Below the pieces are notes generated by a model, which saw only the letters and a program-made list of their open reading frames with translations, was not told where the DNA came from and did not search any database. A stretch of 64,000 nt of DNA. It comes from Nocardioides sp. Root682 (GTDB taxonomy: Bacteria > Actinomycetota > Actinomycetes > Propionibacteriales > Nocardioidaceae). The DNA is taken from positions 2,319,664 to 2,383,663 of the forward strand of contig NZ_LMHJ01000001.1 in the NCBI RefSeq assembly GCF_001427795.1, in the 5' to 3' direction. Made by a program: the position numbers and the translations under genes. This document shows, one piece after another, positions 52,184-60,772 of this stretch (the first letter of the stretch is position 1; every line of letters begins with the position of its first letter).

Positions 52184-53032
52184 TCAGGGCCGGGCGATGG
52201 CGGCGTACGAGTCGGGCCGGCGGTCGCGGTAGAACTGCCAGTCGTCGCGCATCTGCTGGACCATGTCGAGATCGAGGTCGCGGACGAGCAGCTCCTCCTT
52301 GTCGCTCGAGCCCACGTCGCCGACGAAGTTGCCGCGCGGGTCGATCACCTGGCTGGTGCCGTAGAAGTTGACCGCCTCGTCGCCGTACTCGTTGTCCTCG
52401 AGGCCGACGCGGTTGGGCTGGAGAACGAAGTACCCGTTGGCGACGGCGGCGCACGGGCCCTCCACCTCCCACAGCCGGTTCGACAGGCCGGGCTTGGTGG
52501 CGTTGGGGTTGAAGACGATGTGCGCCCCGTTCAGGCCGAGCTCGCGCCAGCCCTCGGGGAAGTGCCGGTCGTAGCAGATGTAGGTGCCGACCTTGCCGAC
52601 CGCGGTGTCGAAGACCGGGTAGCCCAGGTTGCCGGGACGGAAGTAGAACTTCTCCCAGAACTTCTCGACGTGCGGGATGTGGTTCTTGCGGTACTTGCCG
52701 AGGATCGTGCCGTCGGCGTCGACCACGACCGTCGTGTTGTAGTAGACGCCGGTCTGCTCCTCCTCGTAGATCGGGAGCACCATCACCTGGCCGAGCTCCT
52801 TGGCCAGGGCGGCGAAACGCTGCACGACCGGGCCGTCGGCCGGCTCGGCGTAGCGGTAGTACTTCTGGTCCTGGGTGATGCCGAAGTAGGGGCCGTAGAA
52901 GAGCTCCTGGAAGCACATCACCTGGGCACCCTGCGCCGCGGCGTCGCGCGCGAACTGCTCGTGCCGGTCCAGCATCGAGTCCTTGTCGCCCGTCCAGGTG
53001 GTCTGGCTGATCGCTGCGCGCACGATGGTCAA
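52184..53032 (-). CDS. Beta-ureidopropionase / N-carbamoyl amidohydrolase (nitrilase family)
   Basis: A 282-residue C-N hydrolase converting N-carbamoyl-beta-alanine to beta-alanine. Catalytic triad: Glu in CFQELFYGPYFG, Lys in YRKNHIPHVEKF, Cys in GTYICYDRHFPEGWRELG. Start TTG 53032 with TTGGAGG 6 nt before it; the frame extends upstream but that part is not conserved. First gene of the run. Confidence 0.93.
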   Translation of the reverse strand: MTIVRAAISQTTWTGDKDSMLDRHEQFARDAAAQGAQVMCFQELFYGPYFGITQDQKYYRYAEPADGPVVQRFAALAKELGQVMVLPIYEEEQTGVYYNTTVVVDADGTILGKYRKNHIPHVEKFWEKFYFRPGNLGYPVFDTAVGKVGTYICYDRHFPEGWRELGLNGAHIVFNPNATKPGLSNRLWEVEGPCAAVANGYFVLQPNRVGLEDNEYGDEAVNFYGTSQVIDPRGNFVGDVGSSDKEELLVRDLDLDMVQQMRDDWQFYRDRRPDSYAAIARP

Positions 53033-53170
53033 CGTGCACCTCCAATGGGGGTTGGGGTGAGGGGAGCGGTACTTCCCGTTATTCGTTATCCTTCGGGTTG
53101 AACATTTCGCTTGTATTTCTCTCCTGTCAAGGTTCTCCCGCAAAACCGGTACACCGAGGAGGTCGCCGTC
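53033..53170. promoter_or_regulatory. Divergent promoter region of the pyrimidine run and mocR-type gene
   Basis: An AT-rich island in a GC-rich context. Direct repeats CGTTAT (53077-53082 and 53084-53089) and an inverted CCCG/CGGG pair flank them. MocR-type regulators often bind direct repeats. -10/-35 elements are not clear. Confidence 0.5.
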
Positions 53171-54520
53171 GTGGGTCGTGCACCGGACCTGGCTTCCCTC
53201 GAGGACCGCTCCCCGTCCGGGATCGCGGGGGCGTTCAGCCGTGCCATCCGCGCCGGTGAGCTGCTCCCCGGCGACCGGCTCCCGACCGTGCGGGAGGTCG
53301 CCGCCGAGCTGGGCGTGTCACCGGCCACCGTGTCCGCGGCGTGGCAGGCGCTTCGTCGTACCGGAGCGGTGGTGTCGCGCGGCCGCGCCGGGACCTACGT
53401 CCAGGACATCCCGACCCCCTGGCTCTCCCCGCGCCATCGCGAGCTCGTCGGCGCCGGCCCCGACGGCCTGCGCCTCGACCTCTCCCGCGGCACACCCGAC
53501 CCCCGGCTGCTGCCCTCCCTGGCGCCTGCGCTGCGCCGGGTCTCGGAGCGGGCCGGCACCCTGACCTACCAGGACGAGCCGGTGCTCCCCGAGCTGCGGA
53601 CCGTGCTGCGGGCGTCGTGGCCGTACGCCGCCGAGGCGCTGACGGTCGTCGACGGCGCGACCGACGGCATCACCCGCACCCTCGAGCAGGTGGTCGGGTA
53701 CGGCGACCGCGTGGTGCTCGAGTCGCCCGGCTTCCCGCCGTTCTTCGATCTCGTCGAGGCCCTCGGCGGCGAGATCGTGCCCGTCGAGCTGGACGACCGC
53801 GGCGTACGGCCCGATGCCCTGCGGGCCGCGCTGCGCACCCGCCCGGCCGCCGTGCTGCTCCAGCCCCGCGCCCACAACCCGACCGGCGTGGCGATCGACG
53901 CGGCTCGCGCCCAACAGCTGGTCCGGGTGCTCCGCCGCTCGACGACCGGGCCGCCCGTGATCATCGAGGACGACCACTCCGCCGGGATCAGCACCTCACC
54001 CGACGTCACCCTCGGCAGCTGGCTGCCGGACCAGGTGGTGCACGTCCGGTCCTACTCCAAGTCCCACGGGCCCGACCTGCGGATCGCCGCCATGTCCGGA
54101 CCCGCGTCGCTCATCGACCGCGTCGTCGCGCGCCGCATGCTCGGACCCGCGTGGACCTCGCGGATGGTGCAGACGATCCTGCTCGACCTGCTCACCTCGT
54201 CGCAGTCGATGGACGAGGTCGGGGAGGCCCGCCGTCAGTACTTCGCACGGCAGCGCACGATCGTCGCCGCGCTGGCCACGCACGGCGTCGAGGTGGCAGC
54301 CCCGGACGGCATCAACCTCTGGCTCCCGGTCCGGGACGAACGGGCCGCCCTGGTGCACCTGTCCGCCTCCGGCATCCGGGCAGCGGGCGGCACACCCTTC
54401 CTCGCCGGTGACTCCGCGGCCACGGGCGAGGCGTTCGTGCGGGTCACCACCGGCCTGGTCTCCCCCGACGACGCGGCCGACGTCGCCGCTGCGATCGCCG
54501 AGGCGGTCGTCGCGGTGTGA
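53171..54520 (+). CDS. MocR-type regulator (GntR HTH fused to aminotransferase fold)
   Basis: A 449-residue fusion. The GntR winged helix is at residues 10-85 (SRAIRAGELLPGDRLPTVRE, LGVSPATVSAAWQALRR). The aminotransferase-like part follows from about 110: DGATDGITRTLEQ, HNPTGVAIDAARAQ, VIIEDDHSAG and the PLP Lys in VRSYSKSHGPDLRIAA. Divergent from the pyrimidine run; likely senses an amino compound of that pathway via PLP (inference). GTG 53171 with AGGAGG. Confidence 0.92.
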   Translation: MGRAPDLASLEDRSPSGIAGAFSRAIRAGELLPGDRLPTVREVAAELGVSPATVSAAWQALRRTGAVVSRGRAGTYVQDIPTPWLSPRHRELVGAGPDGLRLDLSRGTPDPRLLPSLAPALRRVSERAGTLTYQDEPVLPELRTVLRASWPYAAEALTVVDGATDGITRTLEQVVGYGDRVVLESPGFPPFFDLVEALGGEIVPVELDDRGVRPDALRAALRTRPAAVLLQPRAHNPTGVAIDAARAQQLVRVLRRSTTGPPVIIEDDHSAGISTSPDVTLGSWLPDQVVHVRSYSKSHGPDLRIAAMSGPASLIDRVVARRMLGPAWTSRMVQTILLDLLTSSQSMDEVGEARRQYFARQRTIVAALATHGVEVAAPDGINLWLPVRDERAALVHLSASGIRAAGGTPFLAGDSAATGEAFVRVTTGLVSPDDAADVAAAIAEAVVAV

Positions 54521-54528
54521 AAACGCCA

Positions 54529-54562
54529 GAAGCGCCTCGACACTCTCGTGCCGAGGCGCTTC
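54529..54562. terminator. Bidirectional terminator hairpin
   Basis: An 11-bp perfect stem GAAGCGCCTCG/CGAGGCGCTTC, 12-nt loop, between convergent mocR-type and fadB genes; TT follows. Confidence 0.8.
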
Positions 54563-54569
54563 CGATGGA

Positions 54570-56762
54570 TCAGGCGGGGAACGAACCGCCCGAGGCGGCC
54601 AGGTCACGCAGCCAGGCGGTGGCCTGGAAGCGCTCGCCGTACTTCGCGGCCAGCTCGTCGGCACGCGCGATGAACGCGGACAGGCCGATCTCGCCGGTCG
54701 CCTTGTTCTCGTAGCCGGTCATGAACTGCGCGGCACCACCGGTGTTCGGCGGGAAGCCGATGCCCATGATCGAGCCGATGTTCGCGGCGGCCGCCGAGGT
54801 GATGACGCCCTCCTCGAAGGTCTTCGCGGTCTCGAGCGCCTCGGCGAAGAGCATCCGGTCCCGGATGTCCTGGATCGGCGGCTGCTCCTCGGCGACGGGG
54901 AACAGGGTCGCGAGCTCGGTGGAGATCGAGCCACGCTTGCCGTCCACGTAGTCGTAGAAGCCGGCGCCACGCAGGCGACCGGGACGACCGGCGTCCAGCA
55001 TCTTCTGGACGACGGCGATGCCCGGGTGCTCGACGTACGTGTTGCCCGCCGCCTCTTCGCCCTCGCGGGTGGCCTTGGCGATCTTGCCCATCAGCTCGAG
55101 GTTGAGCTCGTCGGAGAGCTGCAGCACCGGGGCCGGGTAGCCGGCCGAGGTGGTCGCGCGCTCGATGGAGTACGGCGCCACGCCCTCGGCGAGCATCGCC
55201 ATGCCCTCGTTGACCATGAAGCCGATGACCCGCGAGGTGTAGAAGCCGCGGCTGTCGTTGACGACGATCGGCGTCTTGCGGATCAGCTGCACGACGTCGT
55301 ACGCCTTGGCCAGCGCGACGTCGTTGGTCTCCTTGCCGGTGATGATCTCGACGAGCGGCATCTTGTCCACGGGGGAGAAGAAGTGCAGCCCGATGAAGTC
55401 GGCCGGACGGTCGACACCCTCGGCGAGCTGGGAGATCGGCAGGGTGGACGTGTTGGAGCAGAGCAGCGCGTCCTTGTTGATGAACGGTGCGATCTCGGCG
55501 AAGACCTTGGCCTTGAGGGCCGGGTCCTCGAACACGGCCTCGATGACCAGGTCGACGCCGGTCAGGTCGGCCGGGTCAGCGGTCGCCGTGATCCGGCCGA
55601 GCAGCTCGGCCTTCTTCTCCTCGGTGGACTTCCCACGGGAGATCGCCTTGTCGAGAATGGCCTCGGAGTACGCCTTGCCCTTCTCGGCGTTCTCGACGGC
55701 GACGTCCTTGAGGACGACCTCGAAACCGGCCTTCGCACAGACGTAGGCGATGCCCGCGCCCATCATGCCCGCGCCGAGGACGCCGACCTTGGTGGGCTTC
55801 CACGGCTCGATGCCCTGGGGACGGAGCGAACCGGAGTTGATCGCCTGCAGGTCGAAGAAGAACGCCTGGATCATGTTCTTCGAGTCCTGGTTGACGATCA
55901 GGTTCGTCAGGTAGCGCGACTCGATCCGCGAGGCGGTGTCGAAGTCGACGTTCGCACCCTCGACCGCGGCCGAGAGGATCGCCCGCGGCGCGGGGTAGTC
56001 GGCTCCCTTGACCTGCTTGCGGAGCAGGGCCGGGAAGGCCGGCAGGAAGCCGGCGAGGGCCGGAGACTTCGGGGTGCCACCGGGCATCTTGTAGCCGGGG
56101 GCGTCCCACGGGTTCAGCGCGGCTTCGGGGTTGGCCTTGATCCATGCCTTCGCAGCGGGGATCAGCGCATCCTGGCTGTCGACGAGCTCGTCGACGATGC
56201 CCTTCTTCAGCGCCGTCTCCGGGTCGAACTGGGTGCCCTGGAGGAGCACGTCCATCAGCGCGGACTGCAAGCCGAACTTGCGGACCGTGCGGACCACGCC
56301 GCCGCCGCCCGGCAGCAGGCCCAGGGTGGCCTCGGGGAGGCCGACCTTGATCTTGCGGTCGTTGACGAGGATCCGGTGCTGGGTCGCGAGGGTGATCTCG
56401 TAGCCACCGCCGAGCGCGGCGCCGTTGATCGCGGAGACGACCGGCTTCGGGAACAGCTCCAGGCGACGCAGCGCCTTCTTCACGTTCTCGGCCATCTGGA
56501 ACACGCCTGCGGCGTCGGCCTTGGTCGTGGTGACCATGCCCTTGAGGTTGCCGCCGGCGAAGAAGGTCTTCTTCGCGGAGGCGACGACGACGCCGGTGAC
56601 GTCGTCCTGCTCGGCGTACAGGCGCTCGACGGCATCGGCCATCGAGGAGATGTACAGCTCGTTCATCGTGTTGGCGCTGGCGTTGGGGTCGTCGAGGGTC
56701 AGCGTGACGATGCCGTCGGCGTCGCGGTCGTAGCGGACCGCGGTCTGGGTCTCGGTGCTCAA
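54570..56762 (-). CDS. fadB: Fatty acid oxidation multienzyme, enoyl-CoA hydratase/3-hydroxyacyl-CoA dehydrogenase
   Basis: A 730-residue trifunctional-type alpha subunit. The enoyl-CoA hydratase domain is at 1-300: AALGGGYEITLATQHRI and GLLPGGGGVVRTVRKFG with the catalytic Glu region. The 3-hydroxyacyl-CoA dehydrogenase starts at about 345: GVLGAGMMGAGIAYVCAKAG (NAD fold), CSNTSTLPISQLAEG, GLHFFSPVDKMPLVEII and GFYTSRVIGFMVNEG. Works with the thiolase encoded upstream. A face-to-face repeat array lies between the genes. Confidence 0.95.
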   Translation of the reverse strand: MSTETQTAVRYDRDADGIVTLTLDDPNASANTMNELYISSMADAVERLYAEQDDVTGVVVASAKKTFFAGGNLKGMVTTTKADAAGVFQMAENVKKALRRLELFPKPVVSAINGAALGGGYEITLATQHRILVNDRKIKVGLPEATLGLLPGGGGVVRTVRKFGLQSALMDVLLQGTQFDPETALKKGIVDELVDSQDALIPAAKAWIKANPEAALNPWDAPGYKMPGGTPKSPALAGFLPAFPALLRKQVKGADYPAPRAILSAAVEGANVDFDTASRIESRYLTNLIVNQDSKNMIQAFFFDLQAINSGSLRPQGIEPWKPTKVGVLGAGMMGAGIAYVCAKAGFEVVLKDVAVENAEKGKAYSEAILDKAISRGKSTEEKKAELLGRITATADPADLTGVDLVIEAVFEDPALKAKVFAEIAPFINKDALLCSNTSTLPISQLAEGVDRPADFIGLHFFSPVDKMPLVEIITGKETNDVALAKAYDVVQLIRKTPIVVNDSRGFYTSRVIGFMVNEGMAMLAEGVAPYSIERATTSAGYPAPVLQLSDELNLELMGKIAKATREGEEAAGNTYVEHPGIAVVQKMLDAGRPGRLRGAGFYDYVDGKRGSISTELATLFPVAEEQPPIQDIRDRMLFAEALETAKTFEEGVITSAAAANIGSIMGIGFPPNTGGAAQFMTGYENKATGEIGLSAFIARADELAAKYGERFQATAWLRDLAASGGSFPA

Positions 56763-56787
56763 TTTATGTCCTAGATTTCTGAAGTCT

Positions 56788-56877
56788 CGAGTTGGGGTTT
56801 GTCACCGTCGAGTTGTGGCTTGTCGTCCCGCATCCAGTGGCAAAAGTGCCAACTCGACGGTGACAAACCCCAACTCG
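56788..56877. repeat. Head-to-head array of four 21-nt units (29-bp perfect inverted repeat)
   Basis: Forward units 56788-56808 and 56809-56829, spacer, reverse units 56836-56856 and 56857-56877. Every unit starts CGAGTTG (reverse: CAACTCG). The outer pair is a perfect inverted repeat covering 56787-56815 and 56850-56878. The loop includes a small inner hairpin TGGC-AAAAGT-GCCA. Confidence 0.88.
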
Positions 56878-56889
56878 ACATCAGGTCGG

Positions 56890-58101
56890 TCAGACCAGTT
56901 CCACGATGGTGGCGATGCCCATGCCGCCGCCGACGCAGAGCGTGGCGAGGCCGCGGCGCAGGTCGCGCCGCTCGAGCTCGTCGATCAGGGTGCCGAGGAT
57001 GATCGCGCCGGTCGCACCGAGCGGGTGACCCATCGCGATCGCGCCGCCGTTGACGTTGGTGATGTCGTGGCTGATGCCCATGTCGCGCATGAACCGCATC
57101 GCGACGGCGGCGAACGCCTCGTTGATCTCGAACAGGTCGATGTCGCCGACCTCGAGGCCGGCCTTGGCCAGTGCCTTGCGGGCCGCCGGGGCGGGACCGG
57201 TGAGCATGATGATCGGGTCCGCGCCGGAGACGGCGGTCGCGATGATCTTCGCCCGCGGCGTCAGGCCGAGGTCCTTGCCGACCTGCTCGCTGCCGATCAG
57301 GGTCAGCGCGGCGCCGTCGACGATGCCCGAGGAGTTGCCGGCGTGGTGGACGTGGTTGATCTTCTCGAGCCAGTGGTACTTCTCGAGCGCGACGTCGTCG
57401 AAGCCGGCGTCGGCACCGAGCTGGGCGAAGCTCGGCTTGAGGGCGCCGAGGCTCTCGACCGACGTGTCGGGACGGATCGTCTCGTCCTTGTCGAGCAGGG
57501 TGAGGCCGTTGATGTCCTTGACGGGCACGACGGGGGTGTCGTAGTAGCCGTTGGCCCATGCCTTGGCGGCGCGGTGGTGCGACTCGGCGGCGTACGCGTC
57601 GACGTCCTCACGCGACCAGCCCTCGATCGTGGCGATCAGGTCGGCGCCGATGCCCTGGGGCACGAAGCCGGCCTTGAACGCGGTGGCCGGGTCAGAGGCC
57701 CAGGCGCCACCGTCGGAGCCCATGGCGACGCGGCTCATCGACTCGACGCCGCCGGCGATGATCAGGTCCTCGAACCCACCACGCACGCGGCTGGCGGCCT
57801 GGTTGACGGCCTCGAGGCCGGAGGCGCAGAAGCGGTTGAGCTGCACACCGGCAACGGTGTCCGGAAGGCCGGCCGCGATCGCAGCGGTCTTGGCGATGTC
57901 GCCACCCTGGTCGGCGACCGGGGAGACCACGCCGAGCACGACGTCGTCGATGCGGTTCGTGTCGAGGCCCGGGTTGCGCTCCTGGAGTGCGTCGAGCAGC
58001 CCGACGACGAGGTCGACCGGCTTGGACTCGTGGAGGGAGCCGTTGGCCTTGCCTCGTCCTCGCGGAGTGCGAATGTGGTCGTACACGAATGCTTCTGCCA
58101 T
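56890..58101 (-). CDS. fadA: Acetyl-CoA C-acyltransferase (thiolase)
   Basis: A 403-residue thiolase for the last step of beta-oxidation. Active residues: Cys in [12 protein letters not shown], His in [15 protein letters not shown], Cys in [11 protein letters not shown], plus [13 protein letters not shown] 58101 with AAGGA 5 nt before it. Divergent from a MerR-type gene and upstream of fadB. Confidence 0.96.
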   Translation of the reverse strand: MAEAFVYDHIRTPRGRGKANGSLHESKPVDLVVGLLDALQERNPGLDTNRIDDVVLGVVSPVADQGGDIAKTAAIAAGLPDTVAGVQLNRFCASGLEAVNQAASRVRGGFEDLIIAGGVESMSRVAMGSDGGAWASDPATAFKAGFVPQGIGADLIATIEGWSREDVDAYAAESHHRAAKAWANGYYDTPVVPVKDINGLTLLDKDETIRPDTSVESLGALKPSFAQLGADAGFDDVALEKYHWLEKINHVHHAGNSSGIVDGAALTLIGSEQVGKDLGLTPRAKIIATAVSGADPIIMLTGPAPAARKALAKAGLEVGDIDLFEINEAFAAVAMRFMRDMGISHDITNVNGGAIAMGHPLGATGAIILGTLIDELERRDLRRGLATLCVGGGMGIATIVELV

Positions 58102-58180
58102 GACCGTCCTTGTTGCTTGGCGTGACATACGGCGACAACGGGCGCGCCGTACTGGAATGGGGTGTCCCTGCAGACGATTG

Positions 58181-58197
58181 TGACACTATTACTGTCA
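58181..58197. promoter_or_regulatory. MerR-type operator TGACA-N7-TGTCA (copy 1)
   Basis: TGACA-CTATTAC-TGTCA, ending at the first base of the merR-type ATG. An exact-arm second copy with the same 7-bp centre length lies at 61959-61975, upstream of the racemase gene. Confidence 0.6.
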
Positions 58198-58931
58198 TGG
58201 TCAAGAGCGACGGTCAGCACAGCCGTGTGACGCACGACGCATCCGAGGCCACGCTGACCCTCGAGGAGCTCACCGCCCGGGTCGGCCTGAGCGTGCGGAC
58301 GCTGCGGTTCTACACCTCGCGCGGGCTGGTGCCGCCGCCGGTCCGCCGCGGCCGGTCGGGCTACTACTCCGCGATCCACGTGGCCCGGATCGAGCTCGTG
58401 CTCGAGCTGCAGAGCCACGGCTTCACGCTGTCGGCCATCGAGCGGTACGTCGCCGGCATCCCCGAGGACGCGACCCCCGAGGACATCTCGCTCGCCCGGA
58501 CGATGCTCGCCCCCTGGCAGTCCGACCTGCCCGTGGAGATGGACCGGGAACAGCTCGAGACCCGCGCCGGACGGGCGCTGTCGAGCGAGGACCTCGCCAC
58601 GCTGCAGGCGCTCGGCGTGCTGCGGGGGCGCGGGTCGTCGTACCTCGTGGCGAGCAACCAGCTGGCCATCGGCGTCCGGCTGCTCGAGCTCGACTTCCCG
58701 CGCGAGGTCGCCGCGGCTGCCGCCGCCGTCTACCAGGAGCACGGCGAGCAGATGGCCAAGGAGCTCTACGAGGTCATCAACGACAAGCTCGCGCCGTTGT
58801 ACGACGACGCTGCCCAGTCCGACCACTTCCGCGAAGTGATGGAGCGGCTCAAGCCGCTCTCGGTCGGTGGCCTCGTGTCGGCCTACGAGGCGGCCGTCGC
58901 CCGCGCCGCTCGCTCCCCGCGCCAGAAGTAG
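58197..58931 (+). CDS. MerR family regulator of the fadAB locus
   Basis: A 244-residue MerR regulator. DNA-binding: LTLEELTARVGLSVRTLRFY followed by SRGLVPPPVRRGRSGYY. The C-terminal domain is helical (about 150-235) and lacks metal-binding Cys, suggesting a small-molecule effector such as acyl-CoA (inference). Starts at ATG 58197, inside a TGACA-N7-TGTCA palindrome, so autorepression is likely. No clear ribosome-binding site. Confidence 0.88.
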   Translation: MVKSDGQHSRVTHDASEATLTLEELTARVGLSVRTLRFYTSRGLVPPPVRRGRSGYYSAIHVARIELVLELQSHGFTLSAIERYVAGIPEDATPEDISLARTMLAPWQSDLPVEMDREQLETRAGRALSSEDLATLQALGVLRGRGSSYLVASNQLAIGVRLLELDFPREVAAAAAAVYQEHGEQMAKELYEVINDKLAPLYDDAAQSDHFREVMERLKPLSVGGLVSAYEAAVARAARSPRQK

Positions 58932-58955
58932 ACCGGACCCGAGATCGGAATTGAG

Positions 58956-58989
58956 ACCGGCCCGACTCGTCGAGACGAGTCGGGCCGGT
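58956..58989. terminator. Bidirectional terminator hairpin
   Basis: A perfect 16-bp stem ACCGGCCCGACTCGTC/GACGAGTCGGGCCGGT with GA loop, between the convergent merR-type and helicase genes. No T run. Confidence 0.85.
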
Positions 58990-59013
58990 GTCAGTCTGTC
59001 GTGCGGGTGACGC

Positions 59014-60516
59014 TCAGCGTCGACCGCTGAAGCTGGCGGCGCTGTGGCTGCCGCCGCTCGCGTTGCCACCGCTGCCACCACGACCGCCGGCGCCACCACC
59101 GGCGCCGCCGCCGCTGCGCCGACCGCGGTTGCCGCCAGCCGACTGACCGGCCTGGCCGGACTTGGCCGACGAGCCGGACTTGGCACCGGCGGACGCGCCG
59201 CCGTTGCCGCGCGGGGCACCGCCGGAGCGACCGCCACCCGTCTTGGTGCCGGTCTTCGCCGCACCGGACTTGCCGCGGTTGCGACCGCCGCCACCGTTGC
59301 CGCCGCCACCGGCCGAGGGGGCCGGGCCGAGGTCGATGCCGCCGGGGCGCGAGCGCTCACCGGGAGCGAGCTCCTTGAGCATCGGGTGGTTGGGGTTGTC
59401 GATCCGGGTGGTGGTCGGCTTGATGCCGGCCGCCCGGGTCAGGTCGCTGACGTCGCGACGCTGGTCGCTGGTCATCAGGGTGATGACCGTGCCGGCGGCA
59501 CCGGCGCGCGCCGTACGGCCCGAGCGGTGCAGGTAGGCCTTGTGCTCGGCCGGCGGGTCCGCGTGCACGACGAGCGAGACGTCGTCGACGTGGATGCCGC
59601 GGGCGGCGATGTCCGTGGCCACCAGGGTGGTCGCGGTGCCGCTGTGGAAGGCGTCCATGTTGCGGGTACGAGCACCCTGGCTCAGGTTGCCGTGCAGGTC
59701 GACCGCGGGAACGCCGTTGCTGTTGAGCTGGCGGGCCAGGCCCTTGGCGCCGTGCTTGGTGCGGGTGAAGACGACCGTGCGGCCCGGCGCGCTGACCAGG
59801 TCGATCAGCACCGCGAGGCGCTGCTCGCGCTCGATGTGCAGCACGTGGTGGTCCATCTTGGAGACCGGCGACTGCGCCGAGTCGGCCTCGTGGACGGCCG
59901 GGTTGGCGAGGAAGCGCTTCACCAGCACGTTGATCGCGCCGTCGAGCGTGGCGGAGAACAGCATCCGCTGGCCGTTCTTCGGCGTCTGGTCCAGCAGGCG
60001 TCGTACGGCGGGCAGGAAGCCGAGGTCGGCCATGTGGTCGGCCTCGTCGAGCACGGTGACCTGGATGTCGCTCAGGTCGCACGCGCGCTGCTGGATCAGG
60101 TCCTCGAGGCGACCGGGGCAGGCAATGACGATGTCGACACCCTGGCGCAGGGCGTTGACCTGCGGGCCCTGGCCGACGCCACCGAAGATGGTGGTGACGC
60201 TCAGGCCGGAGGCCTTGGCGAGCGGCGTGATGGTCGCGGCGATCTGCGAGACCAGCTCACGGGTCGGCGCGAGGACGAGGGCGCGCGGCTTCTTGGGGGC
60301 CGGGCGGCGGTTCGCGGTGGCGAGCCGGGCAACGAGCGGAAGACCGAACGCGTAGGTCTTGCCCGAGCCGGTGCGCCCGCGGCCGAGGACGTCGCGTCCA
60401 GCCAGGGAGTCCGGCAGGGTCGCAGCCTGGATCGGGGTGGGGATGGTGATCCCGTCGGCCGTCAGGACGGCGAGCAGGTCAGAGGGAACGCCGAGATCGG
60501 CGAACGTGGAAGTCAT
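59014..60516 (-). CDS. DEAD-box RNA helicase, RhlE-like with Gly/Arg/Ser-rich tail
   Basis: A 500-residue helicase. Motifs: Q region IPTPIQAATLPDSLAGRD, Walker A GRTGSGKTYAF, PTRELVSQ, DEADHMADLGF, SATLD, and HRSGRTARAG. The C-terminal 110 residues are low-complexity Gly, Ser, Arg and Lys (GNGGGGRNRGKSG, GGGAGGGAGGRGG), expected to bind RNA or promote condensates. ATG 60516. A long leader (60517 to about 60684) precedes it. Confidence 0.93.
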   Translation of the reverse strand: MTSTFADLGVPSDLLAVLTADGITIPTPIQAATLPDSLAGRDVLGRGRTGSGKTYAFGLPLVARLATANRRPAPKKPRALVLAPTRELVSQIAATITPLAKASGLSVTTIFGGVGQGPQVNALRQGVDIVIACPGRLEDLIQQRACDLSDIQVTVLDEADHMADLGFLPAVRRLLDQTPKNGQRMLFSATLDGAINVLVKRFLANPAVHEADSAQSPVSKMDHHVLHIEREQRLAVLIDLVSAPGRTVVFTRTKHGAKGLARQLNSNGVPAVDLHGNLSQGARTRNMDAFHSGTATTLVATDIAARGIHVDDVSLVVHADPPAEHKAYLHRSGRTARAGAAGTVITLMTSDQRRDVSDLTRAAGIKPTTTRIDNPNHPMLKELAPGERSRPGGIDLGPAPSAGGGGNGGGGRNRGKSGAAKTGTKTGGGRSGGAPRGNGGASAGAKSGSSAKSGQAGQSAGGNRGRRSGGGAGGGAGGRGGSGGNASGGSHSAASFSGRR

Positions 60517-60772
60517 CGGGATGTTTCTCTCCGGGGACCGCAACAACTCGGCGCAGCCCCCTGATGTGGGCGTCTCGCCGTGCTGCCCGTCTGGTGACGG
60601 GCGGTGAAGCGGTGCCTCAGGTAGAGGGCGCATCCGCGGGCGGAGCGCAGGATCCAGGGCAAGACTGGCCGGATCGGTGACTCCACCCTAGGGGTACGGC
60701 GGGGCGCGGGGTGAATCTTCGCGCAACGATCGGGTGTGGGCTGTGACACGCCCCGGCCGCCGCCCGGACGGA
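60517..60772. other. 256-bp intergenic region, leader of the helicase gene
   Basis: On the minus strand a -10-like TAGGGT (60690-60685) would give a leader of about 160 nt, GC-rich with several possible hairpins. Long 5' UTRs are common for cold-responsive helicase genes. No small gene or repeat is evident. Confidence 0.35.
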
